The translations under genes and the position numbers were made by a program. Below are positions 42,634 to 52,201 of a DNA stretch of 64,000 bases, piece after piece. The stretch is taken from NCBI GenBank assembly GCA_016191435.1, contig JACPOQ010000032.1:124001-188000 (forward strand), read 5' to 3'. Position 1 is the stretch's first letter, and the number at the start of each line of letters is the position of its first letter. The notes beneath the pieces were generated by a model that saw nothing but the letters and a program-made list of their open reading frames with translations, was not told where the DNA came from and made no database searches. The DNA is from Chloroflexota bacterium (GTDB lineage: Bacteria > Chloroflexota > Dehalococcoidia > Tepidiformales > Tepidiformaceae).

Positions 42634-44136
42634 ATGACAGCTACTGGCACGCTCGGCGGACGGGTTGAGCAGGCGACCGAAAACTTCGATGTCCTGATTG
42701 TTGGGGCGGGCATTTCGGGTGTTGGGGCGGCGTACCACCTGACCAAGCAGCGCCCGGGCACGAGCTTTGTGGTGCTGGAAGCGCTTGACAGCTTCGGCGG
42801 GACATGGTGGACGCATCGCTATCCGGGCATCCGCTCCGACAGCGACCTGTACACGTTCGGCTACCGGTTCAAGCCGTGGACGAGCGCACCAATCGCCACG
42901 GCGGAGGAAATCCGCAAGTACATGGGCGAGGTGATCGAAGAGAACGATCTCGGGTGTCACATTCGCTACAAGCACAAGATTGCGTCCGCCAGGTGGTGCA
43001 GCCAGGACAATCGCTGGACCATCGAGGCGGTGCGCACAGATACGGGCGAAACGCGGCGCTTCAGCGCGAATTTCCTGTGGATGTGCCAGGGGTACTATCG
43101 CCATTCGGAAGGCTACACACCGGATTGGCCTGGCATGGAGCGGTTTACGGGCAAGATTGTGCACCCGCAATCGTGGCCGGAAGACCTTGATTACGCCGGA
43201 AAGCGGGTCGTCGTCATCGGCTCGGGCGCGACGGCGGCGACGCTCGTGCCCGCCATTGCGGCGGATTGCGCGCATGTGACAGTGCTCCAGCGTTCGCCGA
43301 CGTACTTCATCCCCGGCCGCAACGAGAACGACCTTGCGGACACGCTGCGCGAACTGGAGATCGATGAGGCGTGGATCCACGAGATCGTGCGCCGGAAGAT
43401 CCTGCACGACCAGGCTGCCTTCACGAAGCGTTCGTTCGAGGAGCCGGAGGCGGTGAAGCAGGAGCTGATCGGCGGCGTGCGGGCCTACCTGGGCCCGGAC
43501 TACGACATCGAGACCCACTTCACGCCCCGCTACCGGCCGTGGCGGCAGCGAATCGCGTTCGTCCCCGACGGCGACATCTTCCAGGGGATCAAGTCCGGCA
43601 AGGCGTCGGTCGTAACGGACGAGATCGACACGTTCACGGAGAAGGGCATCTGCCTGAAGTCCGGGAGGGAACTTGAAGCGGACATCATCATCACAGCGAC
43701 GGGCTTCAACCTCAACGTGCTCGGCGACATCGCGTTTGAGATCGACGGGAAGCCGCTGGTGTTCTCGGACACTGTCACGTATCGCGGCATGATGTTCACC
43801 GGTGTGCCGAACCTGGTGTGGGTGTTCGGCTATTTTCGGGCGAGCTGGACGTTGCGCGCGGACCTGCTCGCGGATTTCGTGTGCCGCTTGCTCGCTCACA
43901 TGGAAGCGCGGGGCGCGAGGCGCGTCGAGGTGGCGCTGCGGCCGGAAGACAAGGACATGAAACTGCTGCCGTGGATCGACCCGGAGAACTTCAACCCCGG
44001 CTACCTGATGCGGGCCATGCATCTTCTCCCGAAGCGCGGGGAGAAGCCGGAGTGGCAGCACACGCAGGATTACTGGCGCGAGAAGGACGAGCTCCCGGCG
44101 ATCGACCTCGACGGCCGCGAGTTCGTGTACGGTTAG
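42634..44136 (+). CDS. Flavin monooxygenase, Baeyer-Villiger type (EthA-like)
   Basis: This 500-residue flavoprotein has the FAD site GAGISG at residues 24-29 and the type I Baeyer-Villiger fingerprint FxGxxxHxxxWP in 'RFTGKIVHPQSWPED'. The NADPH site is 'RVVVIGSGATAATLVPAIA' near residue 190. The length and the 'GGTWWTHRYPGIRSDSDLYT' segment place it near EthA. It would oxidise ketones or thioether-like substrates with O2 and NADPH. No operon partner adjoins it; the carboxylase gene is convergent, 15 bases away. Confidence 0.9.
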   Translation: MTATGTLGGRVEQATENFDVLIVGAGISGVGAAYHLTKQRPGTSFVVLEALDSFGGTWWTHRYPGIRSDSDLYTFGYRFKPWTSAPIATAEEIRKYMGEVIEENDLGCHIRYKHKIASARWCSQDNRWTIEAVRTDTGETRRFSANFLWMCQGYYRHSEGYTPDWPGMERFTGKIVHPQSWPEDLDYAGKRVVVIGSGATAATLVPAIAADCAHVTVLQRSPTYFIPGRNENDLADTLRELEIDEAWIHEIVRRKILHDQAAFTKRSFEEPEAVKQELIGGVRAYLGPDYDIETHFTPRYRPWRQRIAFVPDGDIFQGIKSGKASVVTDEIDTFTEKGICLKSGRELEADIIITATGFNLNVLGDIAFEIDGKPLVFSDTVTYRGMMFTGVPNLVWVFGYFRASWTLRADLLADFVCRLLAHMEARGARRVEVALRPEDKDMKLLPWIDPENFNPGYLMRAMHLLPKRGEKPEWQHTQDYWREKDELPAIDLDGREFVYG

Positions 44137-44151
44137 GCCAGGGGGCCAGGC

Positions 44152-47100
44152 TCAGGGCCGGAACTGGAGGGCGCGGGGGCCGTTGCGCGCCTGCTGGGCG
44201 ACGACCTGGTAGGCCGTCTCAACCCATTCGCAGACGAGCTGCCGCGTGTCGCGCGGATCGATGATTTCTTCTATCTGGAAGCGCGAGAGCGGGCCCAGCG
44301 GGCCCCGGGCGCTTTCGATGCGGGCGTTGATCTCGGCGCGGAGGGCGACGGGGTCGGCGGCTTCGGCGAGTTGGCGTTTGTAGGCGGCCTCGATGCCGCC
44401 TTCCGGTGGGATGCCACCGACATCGGCGGCGGGCCAGGCGACACGCACCGCCGGGTGGGACCGCGGCGTGGCGTAGTTGTTGCCGGCGACGCCGAAGCTG
44501 CGGCGCATGAGGACGGTGAAGATCGGCACGGTGACCTGGGCGAAGGCGATCATCCATTCGCCGCCCCTGCGAATGGTCGACGCGATCTCGTGCTCGACGC
44601 CGACGGCGAAGCCCGGGTTGTCGACGAGGTTGAGGATCGGGATGTGGAAGAGGTCGCAGAGGTCCAGGTGGCGGGTGAGCTTGCTGCAGCCGTCGGCAGT
44701 GAGGGCGCCGCCGTTGACGTGACGGCTATCGGAGGCGATGACGCCGAGGGGGTAGCCGTTGAAGCGCACGAACCCGGTGACCTGGTCCGTACCCCAGAGC
44801 GGCCCGATTTCGAAGAACGAACCTTCATCGGCCATGAGCGCGATCGCCCTGCGGATATCGAAGGTCGTGGTCCGCTTCCGCGGGACGATGGTGAAGAGCT
44901 CCTCGTCGCGGCGGTCCGGGGGGTCGGACGGGTTGGGGGGAAGCACCGGCGGCGCTTCGTAGGCGTTCGATGGCAGGTAGGAGAGGAAGCGGCGGGTCAT
45001 CGCGGCGGCGTCCTCCTCGGTCTCGGCGAGGTTATCGACGGAGCCGTTCCGGCAGTGGATACGCCAGTCGCCGAGGTCCTCCTTGGAAATGTCGTAGCCC
45101 ATTGCGTGGCTGACGACGGGCGGCCCGGCGACGAATAGCTGGGCGATATCCCGGACCATGACGGCGAAGTGGCCCAGGACGGCCTTCGCGGCGCCGATCC
45201 CGACGACGCTCCCCAGCAGCATGTTGACGACGGGTATGGTCGCGAGCTGCTCGGCGAACATGGAGCTGCCGAGGTGGCCGGGGAGGAATGAGCCGCCGCC
45301 GCCAGTAACGCGCGGGCGGCCGGCCTTGATCGCCCCGGTGCTTTCGTGGGCGCTGCTTTCGCCTTCCTTGGTCTGAGCCGGCACCATCGCCGCGACGCTG
45401 CCGCCGCCGGACGAGCCGTCGAGCAGCCGGATCGAGGGGACGCGCATCTCCATGGCGAGGCGGTCCAGGTAACCGCTCTTGGCGCCGATGGCGCCATCGG
45501 CGTGGCCGCCGCGGGAGGTGAAATCGTCGGCGCAGACAATCGCGGGGCGGCCTTCGATCTTGCCCCAGCCGCCGACGTGGTTGGCGGGGGTGAAATCGGC
45601 GATGTTGCCGTCCTCATCGTAGGATGCGAAGCCCGCGACGCTGCCAACCTCGCGGAACGTGCCGTCATCGAGCAGCAGCGCGATGCGCTCGCGGCAGGTG
45701 AGCTTGCCGCGGCTGCGCTGGCGGACGACGCCGGGATCGCTGGAGCCGGGAGCCAAGCGCGCATGCGCGAGGCCCTGAAGTTTGTGGATGTCTTCGAGGA
45801 CGGGGGCCCAGGTGGTTTCGCCGCCCCGGCGGCCAGCGCCGGGCAGCGGCGTGGCGCCGTCCGCGGTGGGCGCGATCAGGGCGACCACCTGCCCGGCTTC
45901 GACGCCATCGCCAACGGCGAGGGGCTGGATGGCGGTCACGGCGCCGGCGCAGGGCGCGGGGATGACGGTCTCCATTTTCATGGCGGTGATGACGAGGATG
46001 GGGTCGCCGGCCGCGACGGAGGCGCCCGTTTCCACGCTCAGCTCCACGACGGCGCCCGCGATCGGTGATGCGACGGCGGTCTCGCCTTCGGCGGCATTGA
46101 GGGATGGCGCGGTCGATGGCGGGCTGGCTGCCGCCCGGGCGCCGGCGGCCGGCCCCGCGACCGCGGCGGCCTGCTGCTCGAGCAGGCCGAGCGGACCGGC
46201 GCCGTTGGCCGATGGCGCGCCCGCCAGGAATGGGCGTTCGGCAAGGAACGTGGTCCGCGCTTCGCCGGCGCGCAGGACCGGCTCGGTCAGTATCGCGCGC
46301 AACTGCGGGAGGTTCGTTGGCAAGCCCGAAACGTGGAACTCGTTGAGCGCGGCGACCGTGCGGTCGAGCGCCGATTCGAACGACCCGGTGGAGTTGGAGG
46401 ACCCGATGACCTTGGCGAAGAGCGGGTCGAACTGGGGTGGTGGCGTGTAGCCGAGGTAGCCGCAGCCATCGACGCGAACTCCCGGGCCGGCAGGCTCCTT
46501 GTAGGCGGTGATGCAGCCGGGGGCGGTCGCGACCACGCGAGCCTGCACAGCGAAGCCGCGGGGGTGGCCCACGGCGGCCTGATCGGCGAGCCCGAGCGAG
46601 GCAAGCGGCGCGCCCGACGCCACCTGGAACTGCGCTTCGACGATGTCGACGCCGGTCACCTGCTCGGTGACGGTGTGCTCCACCTGGATGCGTGGGTTGC
46701 ATTCGATGAAGAAGTATTCGCCGCTCTCAGGCGAGACGAGGAATTCGACGGTGCCGGCGTTGACGTAGCCCGCTGCGCCCACGAGCGTGACCGCGTCGGC
46801 GAGCATGCGGTCGCGGAGGGCGGCGGGCAGCGCGGGCGCGGGCGCGATCTCGATCACCTTCTGGTTGCGCTGCTGGACCGAGCAGTCGCGTTCGTGCAGG
46901 TGGACGACGTTGCCCGTGGCGTCGGCGAGCACCTGCACCTCGATGTGCCGTGGGCGGAGGAGGGCCCGTTCGAGGAAGACCGAGCCGTCGCCGAACGCTG
47001 CCGCGGCCTCGCTCTGGCAGCGCGCGAACGATTCGGGCATGTCTTCGGCGCGTTCGACGAGTCGCATGCCGCGCCCGCCACCGCCGGCCGCTGCTTTGAG

Positions 47101-47607
47101 CATGATGGGGAAGCCGAGCTGGCTTGCGAGGGCGATGGCATCGCCGGCAGAGGTCAGAGGTCCGGCGCTGCCGGGCACGACGGGGATTGCGAGCGAGGTG
47201 GCGAAGGCGCGCGACCGCACTTTGTCGCCGAACAGCGCGAGCGCGGCCGGCGGCGGCCCGACGAAGACGAGGCCGGCGGCGGCGCACAACGAGGCGAAGG
47301 CGGCGTTCTCGGCGAGGAAGCCGTAACCGGGGTGGATGCAGTCGCAGCCGGTTTCGCGCGCGATGCGGATAAGGGCCTCGGCATCGAGATAGGCGCCCAC
47401 GGGGTCGCCGGGACGACCGGCGCCGGTGAGCTCGATGGCGCGGGTGACGAACCGGGTGTGGTAGGCGAGCGAGTCGATGGGGGCGTAGACGCCGACCGAT
47501 TCCATACCGAGGGCGGCGGCGGCCCGGGCGATGCGGATCGCGATCTCGCCGCGGTTGGCGATGAGGACGCGTTTCAGAAGCGCCACCTCCGAATCTGCCT
47601 TACCCAT
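44152..47607 (-). CDS. Single-chain acyl-CoA carboxylase (biotin carboxylase, BCCP and carboxyltransferase fused)
   Basis: This 1151-residue protein has a biotin carboxylase domain (residues ~1-455, 'VLIANRGEIAIRIARAAAAL', glycine-rich ATP loop 'KAAAGGGGRGMR', 'FIECNPRIQVEHTVTE'). A biotinyl domain carries the lysine in 'ITAMKMET'. A full carboxyltransferase follows (~630-1151, both crotonase-fold halves, 'GGGSFLPGHLGSSMFAEQLA', 'LVDNPGFAVGVEHE'). It carboxylates an acyl-CoA at the expense of ATP and bicarbonate; single-chain forms are known from actinobacteria and some others. GGAGGGG precedes ATG 47605-47607. The much longer upstream frame is rejected. Confidence 0.92.
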   Translation of the reverse strand: MGKADSEVALLKRVLIANRGEIAIRIARAAAALGMESVGVYAPIDSLAYHTRFVTRAIELTGAGRPGDPVGAYLDAEALIRIARETGCDCIHPGYGFLAENAAFASLCAAAGLVFVGPPPAALALFGDKVRSRAFATSLAIPVVPGSAGPLTSAGDAIALASQLGFPIMLKAAAGGGGRGMRLVERAEDMPESFARCQSEAAAAFGDGSVFLERALLRPRHIEVQVLADATGNVVHLHERDCSVQQRNQKVIEIAPAPALPAALRDRMLADAVTLVGAAGYVNAGTVEFLVSPESGEYFFIECNPRIQVEHTVTEQVTGVDIVEAQFQVASGAPLASLGLADQAAVGHPRGFAVQARVVATAPGCITAYKEPAGPGVRVDGCGYLGYTPPPQFDPLFAKVIGSSNSTGSFESALDRTVAALNEFHVSGLPTNLPQLRAILTEPVLRAGEARTTFLAERPFLAGAPSANGAGPLGLLEQQAAAVAGPAAGARAAASPPSTAPSLNAAEGETAVASPIAGAVVELSVETGASVAAGDPILVITAMKMETVIPAPCAGAVTAIQPLAVGDGVEAGQVVALIAPTADGATPLPGAGRRGGETTWAPVLEDIHKLQGLAHARLAPGSSDPGVVRQRSRGKLTCRERIALLLDDGTFREVGSVAGFASYDEDGNIADFTPANHVGGWGKIEGRPAIVCADDFTSRGGHADGAIGAKSGYLDRLAMEMRVPSIRLLDGSSGGGSVAAMVPAQTKEGESSAHESTGAIKAGRPRVTGGGGSFLPGHLGSSMFAEQLATIPVVNMLLGSVVGIGAAKAVLGHFAVMVRDIAQLFVAGPPVVSHAMGYDISKEDLGDWRIHCRNGSVDNLAETEEDAAAMTRRFLSYLPSNAYEAPPVLPPNPSDPPDRRDEELFTIVPRKRTTTFDIRRAIALMADEGSFFEIGPLWGTDQVTGFVRFNGYPLGVIASDSRHVNGGALTADGCSKLTRHLDLCDLFHIPILNLVDNPGFAVGVEHEIASTIRRGGEWMIAFAQVTVPIFTVLMRRSFGVAGNNYATPRSHPAVRVAWPAADVGGIPPEGGIEAAYKRQLAEAADPVALRAEINARIESARGPLGPLSRFQIEEIIDPRDTRQLVCEWVETAYQVVAQQARNGPRALQFRP

Positions 47608-47871
47608 GTGAACCCCTCCGGCGCCGGGCTCTCCAGTGGCCTGGCCTCCCGGGAACACCGTACCCGGCACAGGGTACTTCGAATTGTGGGGCTGATACGA
47701 GTTCCGGCGGCGGTGCGTGCGCGGCCGCGGTCCGGGCGCGGCGGGCGACGGCGATTCCCCGTTGTCCGTCCCCGGTTGCCATGCATCCTCGCGGCCAGTG
47801 CCGGACAATCGGCGCCGGCGGATTGAGGGTCCTCCCTGTCGCCTTGGGATGCGTGGAACGATAATCGCGGG

Positions 47872-48375
47872 GTGAATCGTGATTCGCTGAACCCCTCGAT
47901 TAATCGGTTGGTCGAGGCGAACCGGCGCTATGCGGATGGGCTCCGCCGCGTCGAAACGACGTGGGCGCCGGGGCTGGCGCTGGTGCTGTGCATGGACGCG
48001 CGGCTGGACCCAGTGCAATTCCTCGGGTTGCGCTATGGCGAGGCGCACATCATCCGTAACGCCGGGGGCCGGATGGCGGAGGCGATCCGGAGCCTTGCCG
48101 TCAGTCAGTCGCTGCTCGGCACCGCGGCGGTCGCCGTCATCCATCACACCGAATGCGGGATGCTCGGGCGCAGCGACAACGAAATCCGCGACGAGATTCG
48201 GCGCCAGCGTGGCGCAGCTCCCGAAGGCCTGACGTTCCTTCCGTTCGGGGACCTGGAGCAATCGGTCCGGGATGACCTGGCGTTGTACCGCGGCACTCCG
48301 TTCTTGCGACAGGACATCCCCGTCCGCGGGTTCATCATGGACATCGCGACGGGCCTCCTGCGTGAGGTCCACTAA
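47872..48375 (+). CDS. Beta-class carbonic anhydrase
   Basis: This 167-residue enzyme has the zinc ligands C40, H92 and C95 ('LVLCMDARLDP' and 'IHHTECGML'), with the catalytic D42-R44 dyad. It starts at GTG 47872. It interconverts CO2 and bicarbonate. It is divergent from the biotin-dependent carboxylase, so it probably supplies bicarbonate to it, which is inferred from position. Confidence 0.9.
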   Translation: MNRDSLNPSINRLVEANRRYADGLRRVETTWAPGLALVLCMDARLDPVQFLGLRYGEAHIIRNAGGRMAEAIRSLAVSQSLLGTAAVAVIHHTECGMLGRSDNEIRDEIRRQRGAAPEGLTFLPFGDLEQSVRDDLALYRGTPFLRQDIPVRGFIMDIATGLLREVH

Positions 48376-48434
48376 AAGATCGACACACCGACCAGACCGG
48401 GACGGCACGGCGACCTCGGCCAGGCGAGGCGCGT

Positions 48435-49481
48435 TTAGCCGTTCGCCCCTTTGGCTGCCCCAGTGATATCGGCCATGAGTTGCAGGGCGGCGGGCTGGGC
48501 GGCGTTGACGAGCATCGTGGTGACGCCGGCATCTTCCCAGGCGCGATAGCGTTCGCGGATGCGCGCCTCCGGGCCGACGAGGCACATCTCGTCGACGAGC
48601 TCATCGGGCACGGCAGCCTCGGCTTCCTTCTTGCGGCCCGAGAGGTAAAGGTCCTGGATCTTCTCAGCGGCGGCGGTGTAGCCGTATTTGCGCGCCATCT
48701 CATTGTGGAAGTTCTTCTCGCGCGCGCCCATGCCGCCCATATACAGCGCAATGTTCGGCTTCTGGCGGTCGAGCGCGGACTGGACGTCGTCGGTGACATT
48801 CACGCCGCAGCCGGCGGCGATGTCGAAATCCTTGAACGACTTGCCGTTGCCAGCGCGCCTGAAGCCTTCTTCCAGGGACGGCCGAAAGAGGCCCATGCGC
48901 TGCGGCGAGAACCAGATCGGGAGCCAGCCATCGGCGAGCTCGGCGGTGTTGCGGATGTTGATCGGGCCCATCGTGGCGAGGTAGACGGGGATCTGGCGCC
49001 CGTGGAGGATGCTCTTGAGCGGCTTGCCGAGACCGGTGGCGCCGGGCCCGGTGTAGGGGAGCTGGTACTCTTCGCCCTGGTAGACGACGGGCTCTTCGCG
49101 GGCCCAGATCTTACGGAGGATCTCGACGTATTCGCGGGTGCGGGCCGCGGGTTTGCCGTAGGGCACGCCGTGCCAGCCTTCGACGACCTGCGGGCCGGAA
49201 AGCCCGAGGCCCACGAGCATCCGGCCGCCGGAAAGGGCATCGAGGGTGGAGGTGGTCATGGCGCACATCGCGGGGGTACGGCCGGGGATCTGCATGATGC
49301 CGGTGCCGAGCTTTATTTTCGTGGTCAGTGCCGCGAGGTAGGCGAGCGGGGTGATCGCGTCCGAGCCGTAGGCTTCGGCGGTCCAGACGGAGTCGTAGCC
49401 CATGCGCTCGACTTCGAGGACATGTTCGACGGGGAGGCTTATGGAGGCCCCCGAATAGCCAATGTTGATCCCGAGTTTCAC
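48435..49481 (-). CDS. LLM-class F420/flavin-dependent oxidoreductase
   Basis: This 348-residue TIM-barrel protein starts at GTG 49479-49481 after GGAG. It has 'KLGINIGYSGASISLPVEHV', 'GYDSVWTAEAYGSDAITPLA', 'KIKLGTGIMQIPGRTPAMCA' and 'RMLVGLGLSGPQVVEGWHG', the pattern of the luciferase-like F420-dependent group. The substrate is unknown. F420 dependence is likely from the family, but no F420 genes lie in the window. Confidence 0.9.
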   Translation of the reverse strand: MKLGINIGYSGASISLPVEHVLEVERMGYDSVWTAEAYGSDAITPLAYLAALTTKIKLGTGIMQIPGRTPAMCAMTTSTLDALSGGRMLVGLGLSGPQVVEGWHGVPYGKPAARTREYVEILRKIWAREEPVVYQGEEYQLPYTGPGATGLGKPLKSILHGRQIPVYLATMGPINIRNTAELADGWLPIWFSPQRMGLFRPSLEEGFRRAGNGKSFKDFDIAAGCGVNVTDDVQSALDRQKPNIALYMGGMGAREKNFHNEMARKYGYTAAAEKIQDLYLSGRKKEAEAAVPDELVDEMCLVGPEARIRERYRAWEDAGVTTMLVNAAQPAALQLMADITGAAKGANG

Positions 49482-49627
49482 AGCTTCTCCTTCGCGCCGC
49501 GGCACGTGCCGGGCGGGGCGATTCTACGGCAGACCGCCCAGAGGCTTCGACGCCTCGGCGCGGGCGGACGCCGAGGAACGGCCCGCCTGGCGGCGGGCCG
49601 CCTGGCTCCGCAGGCGGGGACCGATGG

Positions 49628-50701
49628 TTACACGCGGACCTCTTTGAGGCGCTGGGCGAGATCGATGTACTCGTCGGCCGCGTTCTTCAGGTTCATCGCG
49701 GTGCTGGTGCCGACGCCGATGACTTCGCAGCGGACGCCCTTGTTCTGGACGTAGTTGACCAACGGCTGGAAGTCGCCGTCGCCGGAGACGAGGCAGACCA
49801 CGTCGAGGCGGTCGAGCATGGTGACGATGTCGAGCGCGAGCTCGATATCGACGTTGGCCTTGACGGAGCCGTCGGAGAAGCGCTTGAGGGCCTTGGTGAC
49901 AACCTTGAAGCCCTTGCCGAGGAAGGGCTCGGCGAAGCGCTGGGTCTCCATGCTGACGCCGGGGTCGTCGTGGACGGGCGAATAGGCGACTGCACGGACG
50001 AGCTGGCGGTCCTTCGTGAGCATCGCCAGCACCTTGCCCCAATCGAAGCGTGCCCGGAGGCGGTCGCAGGCGAGCTCGATGTTGGCGGAGTCGACGAACA
50101 CGCCGACGCGGGCCGGGGGGGCGGCGACGGCGCCGCCGGGTCCATGGCTGCCTCGGCGGGCGGCCTCTTCCTGGAGGCGGATGAGCTGTTCTATCTGGCG
50201 CTGTTGCGCTTCGATCGCACGAAGGATGGCCGCGGTATCGCCGGTGAGGCCGGCGGGCGGGGTGACGCCATCGGCAGCGGGGGCGGCGGCACGGCCCCGT
50301 GCCCGGCGGGCACGGGGTTCGGCGACGGGTTCGGCGAGGGCGGCTGGGCCAACTTCGGCGACCGGGGCGGCTTCGGCGGCGGCCGCCGCCTCGGCGGCGC
50401 GAGAGGCGGCCGTCGTGCGGGTGCGCGGGGCTCGGCGCGCTACTGGCATCTCTACGGCCTCGGGTTCGGGGAGAGGCGCAACGGCGCCGTCGCTCTCGGC
50501 TTCATCGGCGGCGAGCTCGGTCGTCATGCCCGCGCGCGAGCGGCCGCGGCCGCCGCGGCTGCCACGGCGTGTGCGCTTTTTCGGCTCTTCGAGGTTATCG
50601 AGGGCTTCGGGCGAGGGTTCGGGAAGCTGGACTTCCGGTTCGAGTACCGGAACGGTCTGCGTCGCAGTCTCTTTCCGGCGGGGGAAAATATTGAGGACCA
50701 T
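49628..50701 (-). CDS. NYN-domain (LabA-like) protein with long disordered N-terminus
   Basis: This 357-residue protein has an N-terminal ~190 residues rich in Ala, Pro, Arg and Glu with no fold. A PIN-like NYN domain follows: 'VGVFVDSANIELACDRLRAR', 'KANVDIELALDIVTMLDRLD' and 'VVCLVSGDGDFQPLVNYVQN'. The conserved aspartates for metal binding (D of VDSAN, VDIELALD and SGDGDF) are all present. NYN proteins are putative ribonucleases. It starts six bases after the apbC stop and is probably co-transcribed. Confidence 0.88.
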   Translation of the reverse strand: MVLNIFPRRKETATQTVPVLEPEVQLPEPSPEALDNLEEPKKRTRRGSRGGRGRSRAGMTTELAADEAESDGAVAPLPEPEAVEMPVARRAPRTRTTAASRAAEAAAAAEAAPVAEVGPAALAEPVAEPRARRARGRAAAPAADGVTPPAGLTGDTAAILRAIEAQQRQIEQLIRLQEEAARRGSHGPGGAVAAPPARVGVFVDSANIELACDRLRARFDWGKVLAMLTKDRQLVRAVAYSPVHDDPGVSMETQRFAEPFLGKGFKVVTKALKRFSDGSVKANVDIELALDIVTMLDRLDVVCLVSGDGDFQPLVNYVQNKGVRCEVIGVGTSTAMNLKNAADEYIDLAQRLKEVRV

Positions 50702-50707
50702 CTGGGG

Positions 50708-51772
50708 TTACACACCCATCCTTTGCAAGACGCTAAGCCGGGCGGCGACGTTCCCGGCGATCTGTTCGAGTGCCCGGGCGGAGGCGGACTCCGGGTGGCC
50801 GTAGACCACGGGCACACCGTCGTCGCCGCTTTCGCGAACGGCCGGCTCGATTGGGATTTCGCCGAGGAAGTCGATCCCGAGTTCCTCGGCCGCTCGTTGG
50901 GCTCCACCGTGCCCGAAGATGTCGTATTGCTTGCCCGTGTCCGGCGCGATGAAGTAGCTCATGTTCTCGATCATCCCGAAGACGGGCACATCAAGCTTCT
51001 GGAACATAGCGACCGCTTTCATCGCGTCCTGGAGCGAGACGTCCTGCGGCGTGGAGACGATGACGGCGCCGGCGATTGGCGCGTCCTGGGCCATGCTCAT
51101 CGAGGCATCGCTCGTCCCTGGCGGGAGGTCGATGATGAGGTAGTCGAGGTCCGGCCAGGGGACATCGTGCAGCAGCTGGCGGACGGCGCTGCCGATCATC
51201 GGGCCGCGCCAAACCACGGGGGTCCCTCGCGGCAGGAGGAAGCCAATCGAGACGACGTGGACGCCGAAGCGCTCGACGGCGCGGAGACCTTCGGTGCTAT
51301 CGCGCTGCAGCCCCTGCTGCAACCCGAACATGGTGGGGAGGTTCGGGCCGGTGATGTCGGCATCGACGATGCCGACGCGGGCACCGGACTTCGCCAGCGC
51401 GACGGCAAGGTTCGAGGCGACGGTGGACTTACCGACGCCGCCTTTGTTGCTCGCGACGGCGATGATGTTGCGCACGCCGGCGATCGGTTTCTGGCCCTCC
51501 CTGGGGTTCGACGCACGGACGTTCGCGCCCCAATCGAGGGTGACATCGCCGATGCCGAGCGGGGCGAGCACGGCCCGGATATCGGTCTCGATGGTTTCCT
51601 TGAGCGGGCAGGCCGGCGTTGTCAGCTCGACTTTGAGGCGGACGGAGGCGCCATCGATGGCGAGGTCCTTGACCATGCCGAGCCGGACGATGCTGGCGTG
51701 GAGTTCGGGGTCGTTGACGGTGGCGAGGGCGGCCATGACCTGGTCATGGGTCGCTGCCTGGGCTGCGGTCAT
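50708..51772 (-). CDS. apbC: Mrp/ApbC-type iron-sulfur cluster carrier ATPase
   Basis: This 354-residue protein has an N-terminal MIP18-like domain (residues 1-85, 'VNDPELHASIVRLGMVKDLA') and a ParA-type P-loop domain with the deviant Walker A 'NKGGVGKST' near residue 111. A 'DLPPGTSDASMSMAQ' stretch follows. The C-terminal CxxC of many Mrp proteins is not seen, and 'MIENMSYF' lies there instead. It probably delivers Fe-S clusters to apoproteins. Confidence 0.9.
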   Translation of the reverse strand: MTAAQAATHDQVMAALATVNDPELHASIVRLGMVKDLAIDGASVRLKVELTTPACPLKETIETDIRAVLAPLGIGDVTLDWGANVRASNPREGQKPIAGVRNIIAVASNKGGVGKSTVASNLAVALAKSGARVGIVDADITGPNLPTMFGLQQGLQRDSTEGLRAVERFGVHVVSIGFLLPRGTPVVWRGPMIGSAVRQLLHDVPWPDLDYLIIDLPPGTSDASMSMAQDAPIAGAVIVSTPQDVSLQDAMKAVAMFQKLDVPVFGMIENMSYFIAPDTGKQYDIFGHGGAQRAAEELGIDFLGEIPIEPAVRESGDDGVPVVYGHPESASARALEQIAGNVAARLSVLQRMGV

Positions 51773-52201
51773 AAGGGAGTTGCCAACCTTTCGGTGCTTT
51801 CCGCCTCGTTTGCGGTGAAGAGACAGCGTGGGAAATGGGTGGTGCGCCTGGGCGAATCCGGCGCTCGCACATCACATCCGCAATGTCCGGGCTCGCAATC
51901 GGCGCGGCCCCAGACTTCACGTGTCAGGAGTGATCGTAGGGCACAGGCGTCCACCTCGCAAACGGCAGCACGCTGGTGACCGGGGCGGAAGCGGCGAAGG
52001 GCGGCCAGAATCGAGCCGAACCGCGCTCGGCGAGAAGTGGCCGGGGCGCATTCTTTCGACTGCGAGGGGGCCCTCCATAAGGGTTATCCCGGTGCGTTCG
52101 GCAGGATTCACTGAGCATCAACCATGGCCGCGTTGTCCTGTCACCGCCACCCCCTGAACAATCGCCATAAGCACTCGACACCTTTCGAGAAGGGCCAGGG
52201 G
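51773..52201. other. Intergenic stretch, no gene seen
   Basis: About 430 bases lie between the divergent apbC and sigma-factor starts. I see no convincing coding frame, tRNA or rRNA. It must hold the promoters of both genes. No -35/-10 pair stands out. Confidence 0.6.

Noticed and set aside
42583..44061. 492-codon minus-strand frame across the monooxygenase gene
   Set aside because: It is arginine- and alanine-rich shadow translation opposite a gene with the full BVMO fingerprint.
47608..48585. Upstream extension of the carboxylase frame to 1477 codons
   Set aside because: The added sequence overlaps the beta-carbonic anhydrase on the other strand and has no fold. ATG 47607 has a strong ribosome-binding site.
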